A DNA stretch of 64,000 bases. Origin: Bradyrhizobium sp. CCGE-LA001 (GTDB lineage Bacteria; Pseudomonadota; Alphaproteobacteria; Rhizobiales; Xanthobacteraceae). Made by a program: the position numbers and the translations under genes. Below, piece after piece: positions 44,878 through 54,603 of this stretch. The stretch spans positions 4,023,501 through 4,087,500 of the forward strand of contig NZ_CP013949.1 in assembly GCF_000296215.2 (NCBI RefSeq). The letters run 5' to 3'. Numbering within the stretch: the first letter of the stretch is position 1; each line of letters begins with the position of its first letter. The notes beneath the pieces were generated by a model that was not told where the DNA came from, ran no database searches, and was given only the letters and a program-made list of their open reading frames with translations.

Positions 44878-46270
44878 GCCCGATACAAAGCAGGGCGCAC
44901 AGGAGGCGACGGCGAAGAAGTCGCGCGGCCGCGGATTCGTCATGACCCTGATCACGCTCGCGATTCTCGGCGGGCTCGGTTATCTCGGCTGGACCGTCAC
45001 GCAACAGCAGCAGGCCAACAACCGCAACCAGCGCCCCGATCTGCCGGTGCCCGTGCTGGCCGCAACGCCGCGCATCCAGGACGTTCCGGTCTATCTCGAC
45101 GGCGTCGGAGCAATCCGCGCGCTCAACACCGTGACCGTGCGCTCGCAGGTCGACGGCAAGCTGATCGCGGTCAACTTCACGGAAGGCCAGGACGTCAAGA
45201 AGGGCGACGTGCTCGGCGAGATCGATCCCGCGATCTACCAGGCGCAGTACGACCAGGCTGTGGCCAAGAAGGCGCAGGACCAGGCGCAGCTCGCCAACCA
45301 GCGCATCGACCTTGCACGGTACGAGCAGCTCGCGGCGTCAAACGCCGGCTCTAAGCAGCAGGCGGACACCCAGCGCGCGCTGGTGGCGCAGACCGAGGCG
45401 CTGGTGAAGGCGGACCAGGCCGCGATCGACAACGCCGCAGCAACGCTCAGCTACACCAAGATCGTGGCGCCGATCTCAGGCCGCGCCGGCCTGCGCCAGG
45501 TCGACCAGGGCAACATCATCCACGCTTCCGATACCACCGGCCTCGTCGTCATCACGCAATTGCAGCCGATCGCGCTGTGGTTCAGCCTGCCGCAACAGCA
45601 GATCATGCGCGTCAACGCCGCGGCGGCGAAGGGAACGCTCCCCGTCGACGTGTTCGGCAATGACGGCGTCACGGTCATCGACACGGGCAAGCTCACCGGC
45701 ATCGACAACCAGGTCGACCAGACCACCGGCACGCTCAAGCTCAAGGCCGAATTCCCCAACGCCAATTACCAGCTCTGGCCGGGCCAGTTCGTGAACGTCC
45801 GCCTCAAGGTCGAGACCTTGACGCAGGCGCTGGTGGTGCCGACCTCCGCGGTGCAGCGTGGTCCGATCGGGACCTTCAGCTACGTCATCGGCGAAGACAA
45901 CGTCGTCTCGGCCAAGCCCGTGACGGTGACCCAGCAGAACGAGCATGACGCCGTCATCGCGAGCGGCCTGTCGCCGAACGACAAGGTCGTCACCACGGGC
46001 TTTGCCAATCTGTCCGACGGCTCCAAGGTGATCATCGGCCGCGACGACCAGACCCCCTCGGCCGATCTGGCGCCGCGTAAGCGTTCGCGCGGGCCGGACG
46101 CTCAGAAGAAGGATGGCGCCAAGGAAGGGCAGAAGGAGCACCAGAAGGACGGACAGGGCAAGGACGGCGAGCTCCGCGCCAAGCGCAAGAGCAGCGAGGG
46201 CGACCAGAAGGGGCAGACCGGGCCGGCTCCCGGGCCGGGGGCAGCGGGAAGTGGAGCCAAGCAGCCATGA
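44867..46270 (+). CDS. RND efflux periplasmic adaptor (MdtA-like)
   Basis: This is a 467-residue membrane fusion protein. The N-terminal anchor 'MTLITLAILGGLGYLGWTV' (about residues 26-44) is followed by the split lipoyl domain ('VRSQVDGKLIAVNFTEGQDV' and 'YTKIVAPISGRAGLRQVDQG') around a coiled-coil hairpin (about 120-185) and then beta-barrel and membrane-proximal domains. The last 70 residues are a highly charged Lys/Asp/Gly-rich tail that is not part of the usual fold. It links the two inner-membrane pumps to the NodT-type channel. Confidence 0.93.
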   Translation: MLFKPDTKQGAQEATAKKSRGRGFVMTLITLAILGGLGYLGWTVTQQQQANNRNQRPDLPVPVLAATPRIQDVPVYLDGVGAIRALNTVTVRSQVDGKLIAVNFTEGQDVKKGDVLGEIDPAIYQAQYDQAVAKKAQDQAQLANQRIDLARYEQLAASNAGSKQQADTQRALVAQTEALVKADQAAIDNAAATLSYTKIVAPISGRAGLRQVDQGNIIHASDTTGLVVITQLQPIALWFSLPQQQIMRVNAAAAKGTLPVDVFGNDGVTVIDTGKLTGIDNQVDQTTGTLKLKAEFPNANYQLWPGQFVNVRLKVETLTQALVVPTSAVQRGPIGTFSYVIGEDNVVSAKPVTVTQQNEHDAVIASGLSPNDKVVTTGFANLSDGSKVIIGRDDQTPSADLAPRKRSRGPDAQKKDGAKEGQKEHQKDGQGKDGELRAKRKSSEGDQKGQTGPAPGPGAAGSGAKQP

Positions 46271-46307
46271 TCCCGACAACAGCCGCGTGATGCGGCAGGC
46301 GTAACCC

Positions 46308-49300
46308 ATGGGTGTCTCCGAACCCTTCATCCGCCGTCCGATCGCGACCTCGCTGCTCGGCATTGCGCTCTTGATCGGCGGGCTGCTGGGCTATTTCGCG
46401 CTGCCGGTCTCGGCGCTGCCGCAGGTCGATTTCCCGACCGTGCAGGTGACGACGCAGCTGCCCGGCGCCAGCCCCGACGTGGTCGCCTCGCTGATCACCG
46501 CACCGCTGGAGCGGCAGCTCGGCCAGATCCCGTCGCTATCGGCGATGAACTCGACGAGCTCGTTCGGGGTCAGCCAGATCTCGCTCCAGTTCGACCTCAA
46601 CCGCGACATCGACGGCGCCACCCAGGACGTCCAGGCTGCGATCAATGCCGCAGCGGGCGTGCTGCCCAAGACGCTGCCTTACCCGCCGACCTACGCCAAG
46701 GTGAACCCGGCGGATGCACCGGTGATGACGCTGGCGCTGCGTTCGGACACGATCTCGCTGCGGGCGATGAGCGACATCGCCGACACCATTCTGGCGCAAC
46801 GGCTGAGCCAGATCTCCGGCGTCGGCCGCGTATCCGTGCTCGGCGGACTGAAGCCGGCCGTGCGTATCCAGGCGGACCTTGCGCGACTCGCCGCCTATGG
46901 CATCGCCATGGAGGATCTGCGCACCGCGATCGCCAATGCCAACGTCTCGGGGCCCAAGGGCTCTCTCGACGGCGCGCAGCAAGCCTACATCATCGCCGCC
47001 AACGACCAGATCGCCGCAGCCGACGCCTACAGGCCGATCATCATCGCCTACCGCAACGGCTCGCCCGTCACCATCGGCGACGTCGCGCAGATCGTCGACG
47101 GCCTCGAGAATGACCGCACCGGCGGCTGGTACCAGGGCACGCCGGCCGTCATCATCGACATCCAGCGCCAGCCCGGCGCCAACGTCATCGACGTCGTCAG
47201 CCAGATCCGTGCCGAAATCCCCAAGGTGCAGCGCGCGATCCCGGCCGGCGTGAACCTGACCATCGTCTCCGACCGCACCGTGACCATCCGTGCCTCGGTG
47301 CGTGACGTGCAGTTTACGCTGGTCCTTGCCGTCGTGCTGGTGACGCTGGTCGTGCTGCTGTTCCTGCGTTCGCTGCGTGCGACCGTGATCGCGGGCGTGG
47401 CGCTGCCGCTGTCGCTGATCACGAGCTTCGGCATCATGTATTTTGCCGGCTTCAGCCTCGACAATCTGTCGCTGATGGCGCTCACGATCGGCACCGGCTT
47501 CGTGGTGGACGATGCCATCGTCATGATCGAGAACATCGTCCGCCACATGGAGAACGGCGACAGCGCCATGGAGGCCTCGCTCAAGGGCGCCAGCGAGATC
47601 GGCTTCACCGTGATCTCGCTGACGGTCTCGTTGATCGCGGTGTTCATCCCGCTGCTGTTCATGTCGGGCCTCGTCGGGCGCATGTTCCGCGAATTCGCGT
47701 TGACGCTAACCATCGCGGTCGTGACCTCCGCGGTGGTCTCGCTGACGCTGACGCCGATGATGTGCTCGCGCCTGCTCAAGCATGCCCATGAGGAGCTGGC
47801 GGTGCCGGGCCTGGCCGCGATTAGCCGCTTCATCGACCGTACCGTCGAGGCCTATCACAGGACGCTGCTGTGGGTGCTGGAGCGTCAGCGCGCGACCTTG
47901 GTCGTAACCTTCGTCACGCTGATTGCGACACTCGTCCTCTATGTCGTCGCGCCAAAGGGCTTCCTGCCGCTTCAGGACACCGCCTCGATCACGGCGGTGA
48001 CGGAGGCTGGCCCCGACGTGTCGTTCGCGGAGATGCAGAAGCGGCAGGCCGAGGTGGCCGACGCCATCAAGGCCGATCCCGACGTCGTCGGCGTCGTCTC
48101 CGTGATCGGCGCCGGCTCGGTCAACCCGACCACCAATGTCGGGCGCCTCGTCATGAATCTGAAGCCGCGCGGCGAACGGCGTGACGATGTCGCAGCGGTC
48201 GTGATCCGGCTGAAGGAGAGGGTGGCGGGCATTCCCGGCATGACCGTCTATTTCCAGCCGGTGCAGGACGTGCAGATCTCGACCCAGTCGAGCCGCTCGC
48301 AGTACCAGTACACGCTGACGGGTACCGACGCGGCGCTGGTGTCGGAATGGGCCGGCAAGCTGGTGGCGGAGATGCGGCGTGATCCGCTGTTCCGCGACGT
48401 TTCCTCGGAGGCGCAGGAAGGCGGCCTGCGGGCGCAGCTCGACGTCGACCGCACGCGGGCCGGCCAGCTCGGCGTCAGCCTCCAGGCCATCACCGATACG
48501 CTCAACGACGCCTTCGCGCAGCGGCAGATCTCGACCATCTACGGCCAGGCCAACCAGTACCGCGTCGTGCTGGAGGCACTGCCGATGTATCAGCGCGATC
48601 CTTCGGTCCTGTCGAAGCTCTATCTGCCGGGTGCCGCCAGCAGCACGACCGTCGGCGCGCCGAGCGCCCAGGTGCCGCTGTCGGCCGTAGCGACCCTGAA
48701 GCGCACCACTGCGCCGCTGGCGATCTCGCACCAGGCGCAATTCCCGTCCGTGTCGCTCAGCTTCAACCTGGCGCCGGGCGCCGCGCTCGGCGATGCCGTC
48801 GAAGCGGTCAAGACGATCGAGACCCGCATCGGCATGCCCAACAGCATCGTCGGCGTCTATGCCGGCGATGCCGCCGAATTCGCCAAGGCGCTCGCCGGCC
48901 AGCCCTGGCTGCTGCTCGCGGCCGTGATCACGATCTACATCGTGCTCGGCGTGCTCTATGAAAGCTACATCCACCCGATCACGATCCTGTCGACGCTGCC
49001 CTCGGCCGGCGTCGGCGCGATCCTGGCGCTGATCCTGTGCGGGCAGGATCTCTCGGTCATCGGCCTGATCGGCATCATCCTCCTGATGGGCATCGTCAAG
49101 AAGAACGCGATCATGATGATCGACTTCGCGCTGGACGCCGAGCGCGGGCAGGGCATGTCGCCGCAGGAGGCGATCGTGCAGGCCTGTCTGTTGCGCTTCC
49201 GCCCGATCATGATGACGACGCTGGCGGCGCTGTTTGGTGCGCTTCCGCTGGCGATCGAGAGCGGCACCGGCGCCGAGCTGCGCTTCCCGCTTGGCGTCTC

Positions 49301-49460
49301 CATCATTGGCGGCCTGCTGCTGAGCCAGCTGCTCACGCTCTACACCACGCCGGTGATCTACCTCGCGCTCGACCGCATCAACCGCCGCCTCGAGCAGGCG
49401 CTGCCGCCGGCCGAATCCGGCGGCCCGCCGGTCGCGGGCGCGACCGAGGGGATGCAGTGA
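46308..49460 (+). CDS. RND efflux inner-membrane pump, MdtB-like
   Basis: This 1050-residue proton-driven transporter has twelve membrane segments and two large periplasmic loops. It starts 'VSEPFIRRPIATSLLGIALL', carries the proton-relay Asp pair in 'IGTGFVVDDAIVMIENIVRH' (TM4), and shows the second-half repeat 'YIVLGVLYESYIHPITILST' and 'GIVKKNAIMMIDFALDAERG'. These match MdtB/HAE1-type pumps. It shares a TGATG stop-start with the next pump, so the two are made together, as for the MdtB2C heterotrimer of E. coli. Substrates (bile-salt-like or phenolic compounds, metals) cannot be told from sequence. Confidence 0.94.
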   Translation: MGVSEPFIRRPIATSLLGIALLIGGLLGYFALPVSALPQVDFPTVQVTTQLPGASPDVVASLITAPLERQLGQIPSLSAMNSTSSFGVSQISLQFDLNRDIDGATQDVQAAINAAAGVLPKTLPYPPTYAKVNPADAPVMTLALRSDTISLRAMSDIADTILAQRLSQISGVGRVSVLGGLKPAVRIQADLARLAAYGIAMEDLRTAIANANVSGPKGSLDGAQQAYIIAANDQIAAADAYRPIIIAYRNGSPVTIGDVAQIVDGLENDRTGGWYQGTPAVIIDIQRQPGANVIDVVSQIRAEIPKVQRAIPAGVNLTIVSDRTVTIRASVRDVQFTLVLAVVLVTLVVLLFLRSLRATVIAGVALPLSLITSFGIMYFAGFSLDNLSLMALTIGTGFVVDDAIVMIENIVRHMENGDSAMEASLKGASEIGFTVISLTVSLIAVFIPLLFMSGLVGRMFREFALTLTIAVVTSAVVSLTLTPMMCSRLLKHAHEELAVPGLAAISRFIDRTVEAYHRTLLWVLERQRATLVVTFVTLIATLVLYVVAPKGFLPLQDTASITAVTEAGPDVSFAEMQKRQAEVADAIKADPDVVGVVSVIGAGSVNPTTNVGRLVMNLKPRGERRDDVAAVVIRLKERVAGIPGMTVYFQPVQDVQISTQSSRSQYQYTLTGTDAALVSEWAGKLVAEMRRDPLFRDVSSEAQEGGLRAQLDVDRTRAGQLGVSLQAITDTLNDAFAQRQISTIYGQANQYRVVLEALPMYQRDPSVLSKLYLPGAASSTTVGAPSAQVPLSAVATLKRTTAPLAISHQAQFPSVSLSFNLAPGAALGDAVEAVKTIETRIGMPNSIVGVYAGDAAEFAKALAGQPWLLLAAVITIYIVLGVLYESYIHPITILSTLPSAGVGAILALILCGQDLSVIGLIGIILLMGIVKKNAIMMIDFALDAERGQGMSPQEAIVQACLLRFRPIMMTTLAALFGALPLAIESGTGAELRFPLGVSIIGGLLLSQLLTLYTTPVIYLALDRINRRLEQALPPAESGGPPVAGATEGMQ

Positions 49461-52400
49461 TGGTCTCGATCTCGGAGCCCTTCATCCGCCGCCCGGTCGC
49501 GACCACGCTGCTGTCGATCGGGTTGTTCCTGCTGGGTGTCGTGGCCTACGAGTTCCTTCCCGTCGCCTCGGTCCCGAACGTCGACTTCCCTGCCATCTTC
49601 GTCTCGGCCAGCCGTCCCGGCGCCGATCCGTCCGTGATGGCCGCGACGGTAGCCTCGCCCCTGGAGCGGCGGCTTGGCGAGATCGCCGGCATCAACCAGA
49701 TCACCTCCACGAGCTCGCTCGGTACCACCAGCATCCAGCTCCAGTTCGACATCGGCCGCAACATCGACAAGGCCGCCCGCGACGTGCAGGCGGCGATCAA
49801 CGCCTCGATGGTCGATCTGCCGACCGACCTGCCGACGCTGCCGCGCTTCCGCAAGGCGAATACGGCCGGCGCGCCGGTCTTCGTGCTGGCGTTGACCTCG
49901 AAGACGCTGTCGGCCAGCGCGATCTACGACGTCGCCGATACGGTCATCGCGCAGCGCATCTCGCAGGTGCCTGGAGTGGGCGACGTCACGGTCTCCGGCG
50001 CCGACCAGCCGGCGGTGCGGGTGCAGCTCAACCCAGTCGCGCTGTCGAATGCGGGCATCGCCACCGACGACGTCCGGACCGCTATCATCAACGCCAACCC
50101 GCTCGGTCCCGTCGGCATCTTCAACGGCGAGCGTCAGAGCGAGACGCTGGCGCTCAACAAGCAGATGCGCACGGCGAAGGAGTTCCGCGACATCATCATC
50201 AAGAGCTCGAACGGCAATTTCGTTCGGCTCTCCGACGTCGCAGACATCGAGGATTCCGTCCGCAATGCGCGCTCCTTCGCCTGGTTCAACAAGCAGCCGG
50301 CGGTGCTGATCCAGATCACCAAGCAGGGCGACGCCAACGTCATCGACACGGTCGACCGGGTCAAGGCCCTGATCCCCGTGTTGAAGCAGTGGATCCCGGC
50401 CGGCGTCGAGATCTCCACCCTGGTCGATCGTACCGGCACGATCCGCGCCAGCGTGCTGGACATGCAATGGACCTTGCTGGCGACCGCGCTCCTCGTCATG
50501 GTCGTGGTGTTCGTGTTCCTGCGGCGACTGACGCCGACGATCGCGGCGGGCATCTCGGTGCCGCTGGCGCTGGCAGGAACCTGCGCCGGCATGTGGGTCG
50601 CGGGCTTCTCGATCGACAATCTGTCGCTGATGGCGCTGGCGATCTCGGTCGGTTTCGTGGTCGACGACGCCATCGTCATGATCGAGAACATGTACCGCAA
50701 TCTCGAGCACGGCATGCGGCCGTTCCGGGCGGCGCAGGAGGGCGCCAGGCAGATCGGGTTCACCGTGGTCTCGATCAGCCTGTCGCTGATCGCGGCCTTC
50801 ACGCCGCTGATCTTCATGGACGGCGTCGTCGGCCGCCTGCTGCGCGAATTCTCGCTGACGCTGACCTTCGCGATCCTGGTCTCGACGCTGGTGTCGCTGA
50901 CGGTCACGCCGATGATCTGCGCCCATTACATCCGGCAAACCACCTCGGGCACCGCGACCTTGTTCGATCGACTGATCGAAGGCTCGCTCTCGCGCGTCGT
51001 CGCCTTCTACACCCGCACCTTGCGCACCGTGCTGGAATATCCGCTGCTGACGCTGCTGGTGTTCTTCGCGACCATCGGCCTCACGGTGACGCTCTACATC
51101 AAGGTGCCCAAGGGCTATTTCCCGACCGACGATTCCGGTTTCATCATCGGGGCGACGCGTGCCTCGGCCGACATCTCGTTCCAATCGATGCTGGGCCTCC
51201 AGCAGCGGCTTGCCGACATCGTGATGCAGGATCCTGCTGTGGCCGGCATCGGATCGACCGTCGGCGGCGGAGGCGGGCCGGGGGCGGCGACCTCCAATCG
51301 CGGCTCCATGTTCATCAGCCTGAAGCCGCCGGAGGAGCGCGACCACGTCTCCACACAGGTCGTCATCGATCGTCTCAGACGCGCGCTCTATCCCGTGCCC
51401 GGCATTCGCCTCTTCATGTTCGCCGCCCAGGACGTGCGCGCCGGCGGACGGCAGAGCGATTCCGACTACCAGTACACGCTGACCAGCACCGATCTCAGCC
51501 TGCTGCAGAAATGGGCGCCGATCGTCGCCAAGCGGATGGAAAGCATCGAAGGCATTACCGACATCTCCAGCGACCGCGATCCCGGCGGGCTTCAGCTGAC
51601 CCTGTCGATCGACCGCCAGAAAGCCTCGGCGCTGGGCGTCAACGTTCAGGACATCGACAATGCGCTGAACAATGCGTTCTCGCAGCGGCAGATCGGGATC
51701 ATCTATACCCAGCGCAACCAGTACATGACGGTGCTGGAAATCGACCCGAAATTCCAGGTCGATCCCTCCAATCTGGATCGCATCTATGTCGCGGGCGCCA
51801 ATGACGTGCAGGTGCCGCTCTCGGCCGTGGTGCACGCGACGCGCGGGCTCGCCGCGCTCGCGGTCTATCACTCGCAGTCTTTCCCCTCGACCACGGTGTC
51901 GTTCAACCTCTTGCCCGACGTGCAGCTGCAGGATGCGACGCAAAATATCCAGCGCGCGGTCGAGGAATTGCACATGCCCGAGGGTATCCGCGGCAGCTTC
52001 GACGGCAATGCCGGCGATTTCGCCAAGACCAGCAGCCGTCAGCCGCTCCTGATCCTCGGCGCGCTGGTTGCGATGTATATCGTGCTGGGGGTGCTCTACG
52101 AGAGCCTCGCCCATCCGCTCACGATCATCTCGACGCTGCCCTCGGCCGGCCTCGGCGCGCTGCTTGCGCTCCAGCTCACCAACACGCCGCTGACGGTGAT
52201 CGCGTTCGTCGGCATCATCCTCCTGATCGGCATCGTCAAGAAGAACGGCATCATGATGGTCGACTTCGCGCTCGATGCCGAGCGTCAGCGCGGCCTGTCC
52301 TCGGCGGAAGCGATCTTCGAGGCCTGTCAGGCGCGCTTCCGCCCGATCCTGATGACGACGATGGCGGCTTTGTTCGCCGGCATTCCGCTCGTCATCGCGA

Positions 52401-52564
52401 CCGGCCCCGGCACGGAGCTGCGCCGGCCGCTCGGCATCACCATCATCGGCGGCCTGTTCGTCTCGCAGATCCTGACGCTGTACACGACGCCGGTGATCTA
52501 CCTCCTGATCGACCGCCTGCGGCGGCGATCTGCGCCGCGTCCGCTGGCTGCGCCTGCGGAATAG
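49460..52564 (+). CDS. RND efflux inner-membrane pump, MdtC-like
   Basis: This 1034-residue second RND pump is paralogous to the first. It has 'SISEPFIRRPVATTLLSIGL', TM4 'SVGFVVDDAIVMIENMYRNL', 'FVFLRRLTPTIAAGISVPLA' and 'GIVKKNGIMMVDFALDAERQ'. The start was set at the ATG of the TGATG overlap with the preceding gene; the frame is open much further upstream but only as a shadow of that gene. The two pumps probably form a hetero-oligomer with one adaptor and one channel. Confidence 0.94.
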   Translation: MVSISEPFIRRPVATTLLSIGLFLLGVVAYEFLPVASVPNVDFPAIFVSASRPGADPSVMAATVASPLERRLGEIAGINQITSTSSLGTTSIQLQFDIGRNIDKAARDVQAAINASMVDLPTDLPTLPRFRKANTAGAPVFVLALTSKTLSASAIYDVADTVIAQRISQVPGVGDVTVSGADQPAVRVQLNPVALSNAGIATDDVRTAIINANPLGPVGIFNGERQSETLALNKQMRTAKEFRDIIIKSSNGNFVRLSDVADIEDSVRNARSFAWFNKQPAVLIQITKQGDANVIDTVDRVKALIPVLKQWIPAGVEISTLVDRTGTIRASVLDMQWTLLATALLVMVVVFVFLRRLTPTIAAGISVPLALAGTCAGMWVAGFSIDNLSLMALAISVGFVVDDAIVMIENMYRNLEHGMRPFRAAQEGARQIGFTVVSISLSLIAAFTPLIFMDGVVGRLLREFSLTLTFAILVSTLVSLTVTPMICAHYIRQTTSGTATLFDRLIEGSLSRVVAFYTRTLRTVLEYPLLTLLVFFATIGLTVTLYIKVPKGYFPTDDSGFIIGATRASADISFQSMLGLQQRLADIVMQDPAVAGIGSTVGGGGGPGAATSNRGSMFISLKPPEERDHVSTQVVIDRLRRALYPVPGIRLFMFAAQDVRAGGRQSDSDYQYTLTSTDLSLLQKWAPIVAKRMESIEGITDISSDRDPGGLQLTLSIDRQKASALGVNVQDIDNALNNAFSQRQIGIIYTQRNQYMTVLEIDPKFQVDPSNLDRIYVAGANDVQVPLSAVVHATRGLAALAVYHSQSFPSTTVSFNLLPDVQLQDATQNIQRAVEELHMPEGIRGSFDGNAGDFAKTSSRQPLLILGALVAMYIVLGVLYESLAHPLTIISTLPSAGLGALLALQLTNTPLTVIAFVGIILLIGIVKKNGIMMVDFALDAERQRGLSSAEAIFEACQARFRPILMTTMAALFAGIPLVIATGPGTELRRPLGITIIGGLFVSQILTLYTTPVIYLLIDRLRRRSAPRPLAAPAE

Positions 52565-52600
52565 GTTGTTGAAGCGCGGTGCAAAGCGTATAGCGGCGCG

Positions 52601-53338
52601 ATGTCCAATCCGCCCGACATCGCCGCTGCGCCCGAGCCGGTCCCCGAATGCCCGCACTGTCAGAAGCCGATGCCGCTGTGCATCTGCGACAGCGTCACGC
52701 CCATTGAAAATCGTCTGTCGCTCCTGATTCTGCAGCATCCGCAGGAGCAGGACAGGGCACTCGGCACGGCGCGGCTGCTTGCGAAGCATTTCGAAGATGC
52801 CACTGTACGCGTCGGCTTGTCGTGGCCGAGCCTGTCCAAGGCGCTCGGACGGCCGGTCGAGAACGCCGCGCGCTGGGCCGTGCTCTATCTCGGCTCGGCC
52901 CGCGCTGCAGACCTCGACGTCGAGGGCGAGATCGTCGCGCTCAACCGCAAAGGCGAGGTCGCGGAGAACCAGCGCGCGATCCTCGGCAAGCTCGAAGGCG
53001 TGGTGCTGCTCGACGGCACCTGGAGCCAGGCCAAGGCGCTATGGTGGCGCAATCCCTGGATGCTGAAATGCCAGCGCGTGATCCTCAACCCCGCGCACCC
53101 CTCGCGCTACGGGCGCCTGCGCAAGGAGCCGCGCCGCGACGGCCTCTCGACCATTGAGGCCGCGGCGACGATTCTCGCCGGCCTTGAACGGCGCCCTGAT
53201 ATCACCGAGATCCTGCACGCCAGTTTTGAGCGACTGCTGACTCGCTACCGCGAAGTTCAGGTCGAAATGCCGGAATTGGCGCCAAAGCCGGCCCCGAAGG
53301 GCCGCCGACGCGATTTCAGGCGCAGCAAGCGGGACTGA
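52601..53338 (+). CDS. DTW-domain protein, likely tRNA-uridine aminocarboxypropyltransferase
   Basis: This 245-residue protein has an N-terminal zinc-binding cluster 'CPHCQKPMPLCICDSV' (about residues 15-30). 'LLILQHPQEQDRALGTARLL' follows, and the DTW-type motif appears as 'VVLLDGTWSQAKALWWRNPW' (D-G-T-W here). Further on come 'LNPAHPSRYGRLRKEPRRDG' and 'LSTIEAAATIL'. The family (TapT/YfiP and relatives) places the 3-amino-3-carboxypropyl group of SAM on tRNA uridine (acp3U). The basic C-terminal tail 'KGRRRDFRRSKRD' may aid RNA binding. It is 37 bases after the efflux operon and may be read through from it; a tRNA gene follows. Confidence 0.88.
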   Translation: MSNPPDIAAAPEPVPECPHCQKPMPLCICDSVTPIENRLSLLILQHPQEQDRALGTARLLAKHFEDATVRVGLSWPSLSKALGRPVENAARWAVLYLGSARAADLDVEGEIVALNRKGEVAENQRAILGKLEGVVLLDGTWSQAKALWWRNPWMLKCQRVILNPAHPSRYGRLRKEPRRDGLSTIEAAATILAGLERRPDITEILHASFERLLTRYREVQVEMPELAPKPAPKGRRRDFRRSKRD

Positions 53339-53407
53339 CTTCGGCCCATATCATCCGCCGTTGGACTTGCGACAAGCGCCGGAAATGTCTAAGGCATTCC
53401 GCCGTGG

Positions 53408-53481
53408 GGCCACGTGGCGGAGTGGTTACGCAACGGTCTGCAAAACCGTGTACACCAGTTCAATTCTGGTCGTGGCCTCCA
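53408..53481 (+). tRNA. tRNA-Cys (anticodon GCA)
   Basis: The acceptor stem is GGCCACG with CGTGGCC, then T and an encoded CCA. The anticodon arm has CGGT and ACCG around a loop that contains GCA. The T arm has GTTCAATTC. Length with CCA is 74 bases. Confidence 0.97.
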
Positions 53482-53662
53482 TTACAAGCACCTGATTTTG
53501 AAAAGTAATTGGCTGTAGCGCAGGCCTCGCGCCGATCCGCTTGGCAGGCGACCGGGTGAGTCCGGGTTCGCCTGGGGCCTAGTGAAGCCCGCGATTCACC
53601 TCGGTGGCACAGAGTTCGCATCGGCTGGGCGAAATGCCCTATCACCGAGCGCTGGAGCACCC

Positions 53663-53809
53663 GTGGGCGAAATCGTCCGATTTGTTCCGAAAACCGAATT
53701 GGAGCGTGCCCGTCTCATTCGCGAGGCGCGCGCGATCTATGACAGCATCTTTCCGCCGGCGGCCCCCGACCGGGTGCCGCAGGATAGCGAGGATCACGTC
53801 AAAACCTGA
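53663..53809 (+). CDS. 48-residue small protein, unknown function
   Basis: The frame reads 'GEIVRFVPKTELERARLIRE' and 'ARAIYDSIFPPAAPDRVPQD' and ends in an acidic tail. It is a charged, helical, cytoplasmic protein. I associate this 'RFVPKxELERARLIREARAIYDSIFPP' pattern with small proteins common in Bradyrhizobium. GTG at 53663 begins the conserved part; an in-frame GTG at 53582 would add 27 less ordered residues. No function is known. Confidence 0.55.
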   Translation: MGEIVRFVPKTELERARLIREARAIYDSIFPPAAPDRVPQDSEDHVKT

Positions 53810-53834
53810 CCGCCGCTTGGGCGCTCGCCCACGA

Positions 53835-53857
53835 CAAAACGCCCGCGAAGCGGGCGT
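53835..53857 (-). terminator. Rho-independent terminator for the leftward small gene
   Basis: On the minus strand ACGCCCGC, loop TTC, GCGGGCGT are followed by TTTTGT, 24 bases after the stop of the gene at 53881-54087. It could also end the convergent gene at 53663-53809. Confidence 0.8.
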
Positions 53858-53880
53858 GTCCATTCGCAACGACGATGGCC

Positions 53881-54087
53881 TCAGCAGGCCGCGTACCAGC
53901 CTTCCGGAAAGGGCAGCAGGGGCCAGGCGCCCTCGTTGTCGTTGGCGGCCACTGGGGTGGTCTGGGGCAAGGCCGCGTATGGCGAGGAGCGGGGCGCGAA
54001 ATCATGCTCCGGCATCGGCGCGAAATCTTCGTGAGTCATGACGTCCCGGACGGCATCCAGCAGCAAGTTGAATTCGGCTTCGCTCAT
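53881..54087 (-). CDS. 68-residue small protein, unknown function
   Basis: The protein begins 'MSEAEFNLLLDAVRDVMTHE' (one amphipathic helix), continues through an acidic and Pro-rich linker with 'VAANDNEGAWPLLPFPEGWY', and ends in Cys. It has no signal peptide. The ATG ending at 54087 is set by GGAGGG six bases upstream; the frame is open 12 codons further but without a ribosome binding site. The family is not recognised; the strong terminator and ribosome binding site support a real gene. Confidence 0.65.
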   Translation of the reverse strand: MSEAEFNLLLDAVRDVMTHEDFAPMPEHDFAPRSSPYAALPQTTPVAANDNEGAWPLLPFPEGWYAAC

Positions 54088-54342
54088 CGCACCCTCCGGA
54101 ACGCGGATGGCGCAATGTCGCAAAGCCGGTTTGTTGTCCGATTGACCCGATCGTTCGCATTTTAACGATCCGGCGATCAGGGCCCGATTGGTTAGCGAGT
54201 GATGAAAATCCCCTCGCGAATTCTAGGTTCCTCAGTTCGGCCGACAGTGTGAAAGAAATCACATCCCCGGAGGTTTATTTTGGCAACCTCGCGTCCGACG
54301 ACGGCCAAGCGCAGCCGGACAGCGCAGAACGGGAGAACGGTC

Positions 54343-54603
54343 ATGAAGGCGAGGTTCTTGCGGTTCGCAGCAGTGAAGAGCCGGGCGCGCCGGGCCTCGA
54401 CGCTCGGGCTGTTTCTCACGTTGTTTACGTCCGCGGGCCATGCGCAGGGGACGCCGGAGCAGCGCCGGGCCTGCACGCCCGACGTTTATCGCCTCTGCGC
54501 CGGCGAAATTCCCAACGTCCGAGCCATCACCGCGTGCCTGCGGCGTAATCGCTCAAGCCAAAGCGACGCTTGCAGAAGCGTGTTCGACCAGGCCGGAGGA
54601 TAG
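54343..54603 (+). CDS. Small secreted Cys-containing protein
   Basis: This 86-residue protein has a signal peptide (basic start 'MKARFLRFAAVKSRARRAST', core 'LGLFLTLFTSAGHA', cleavage after GHA). The mature part carries 'RRACTPDVYRLCAGEIPNVR' and 'AITACLRRN', with four Cys that should form two disulfides; it resembles half of the Cys-rich 'GCR1' repeat seen in secreted proteins. A TTG at 54280 with a strong GGAGG would add 21 residues before the signal and cannot be excluded. The function is unknown; the periplasmic location is well supported. Confidence 0.7.
   Translation: MKARFLRFAAVKSRARRASTLGLFLTLFTSAGHAQGTPEQRRACTPDVYRLCAGEIPNVRAITACLRRNRSSQSDACRSVFDQAGG

Noticed and set aside
49358..52789. 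An 1143-codon open frame antisense to the second RND pump
   Set aside because: It is a mirror of GC-rich coding sequence: its translation is full of Arg, His, Asp and Gln with no hydrophobic or domain pattern, while the plus-strand pump is unmistakable.
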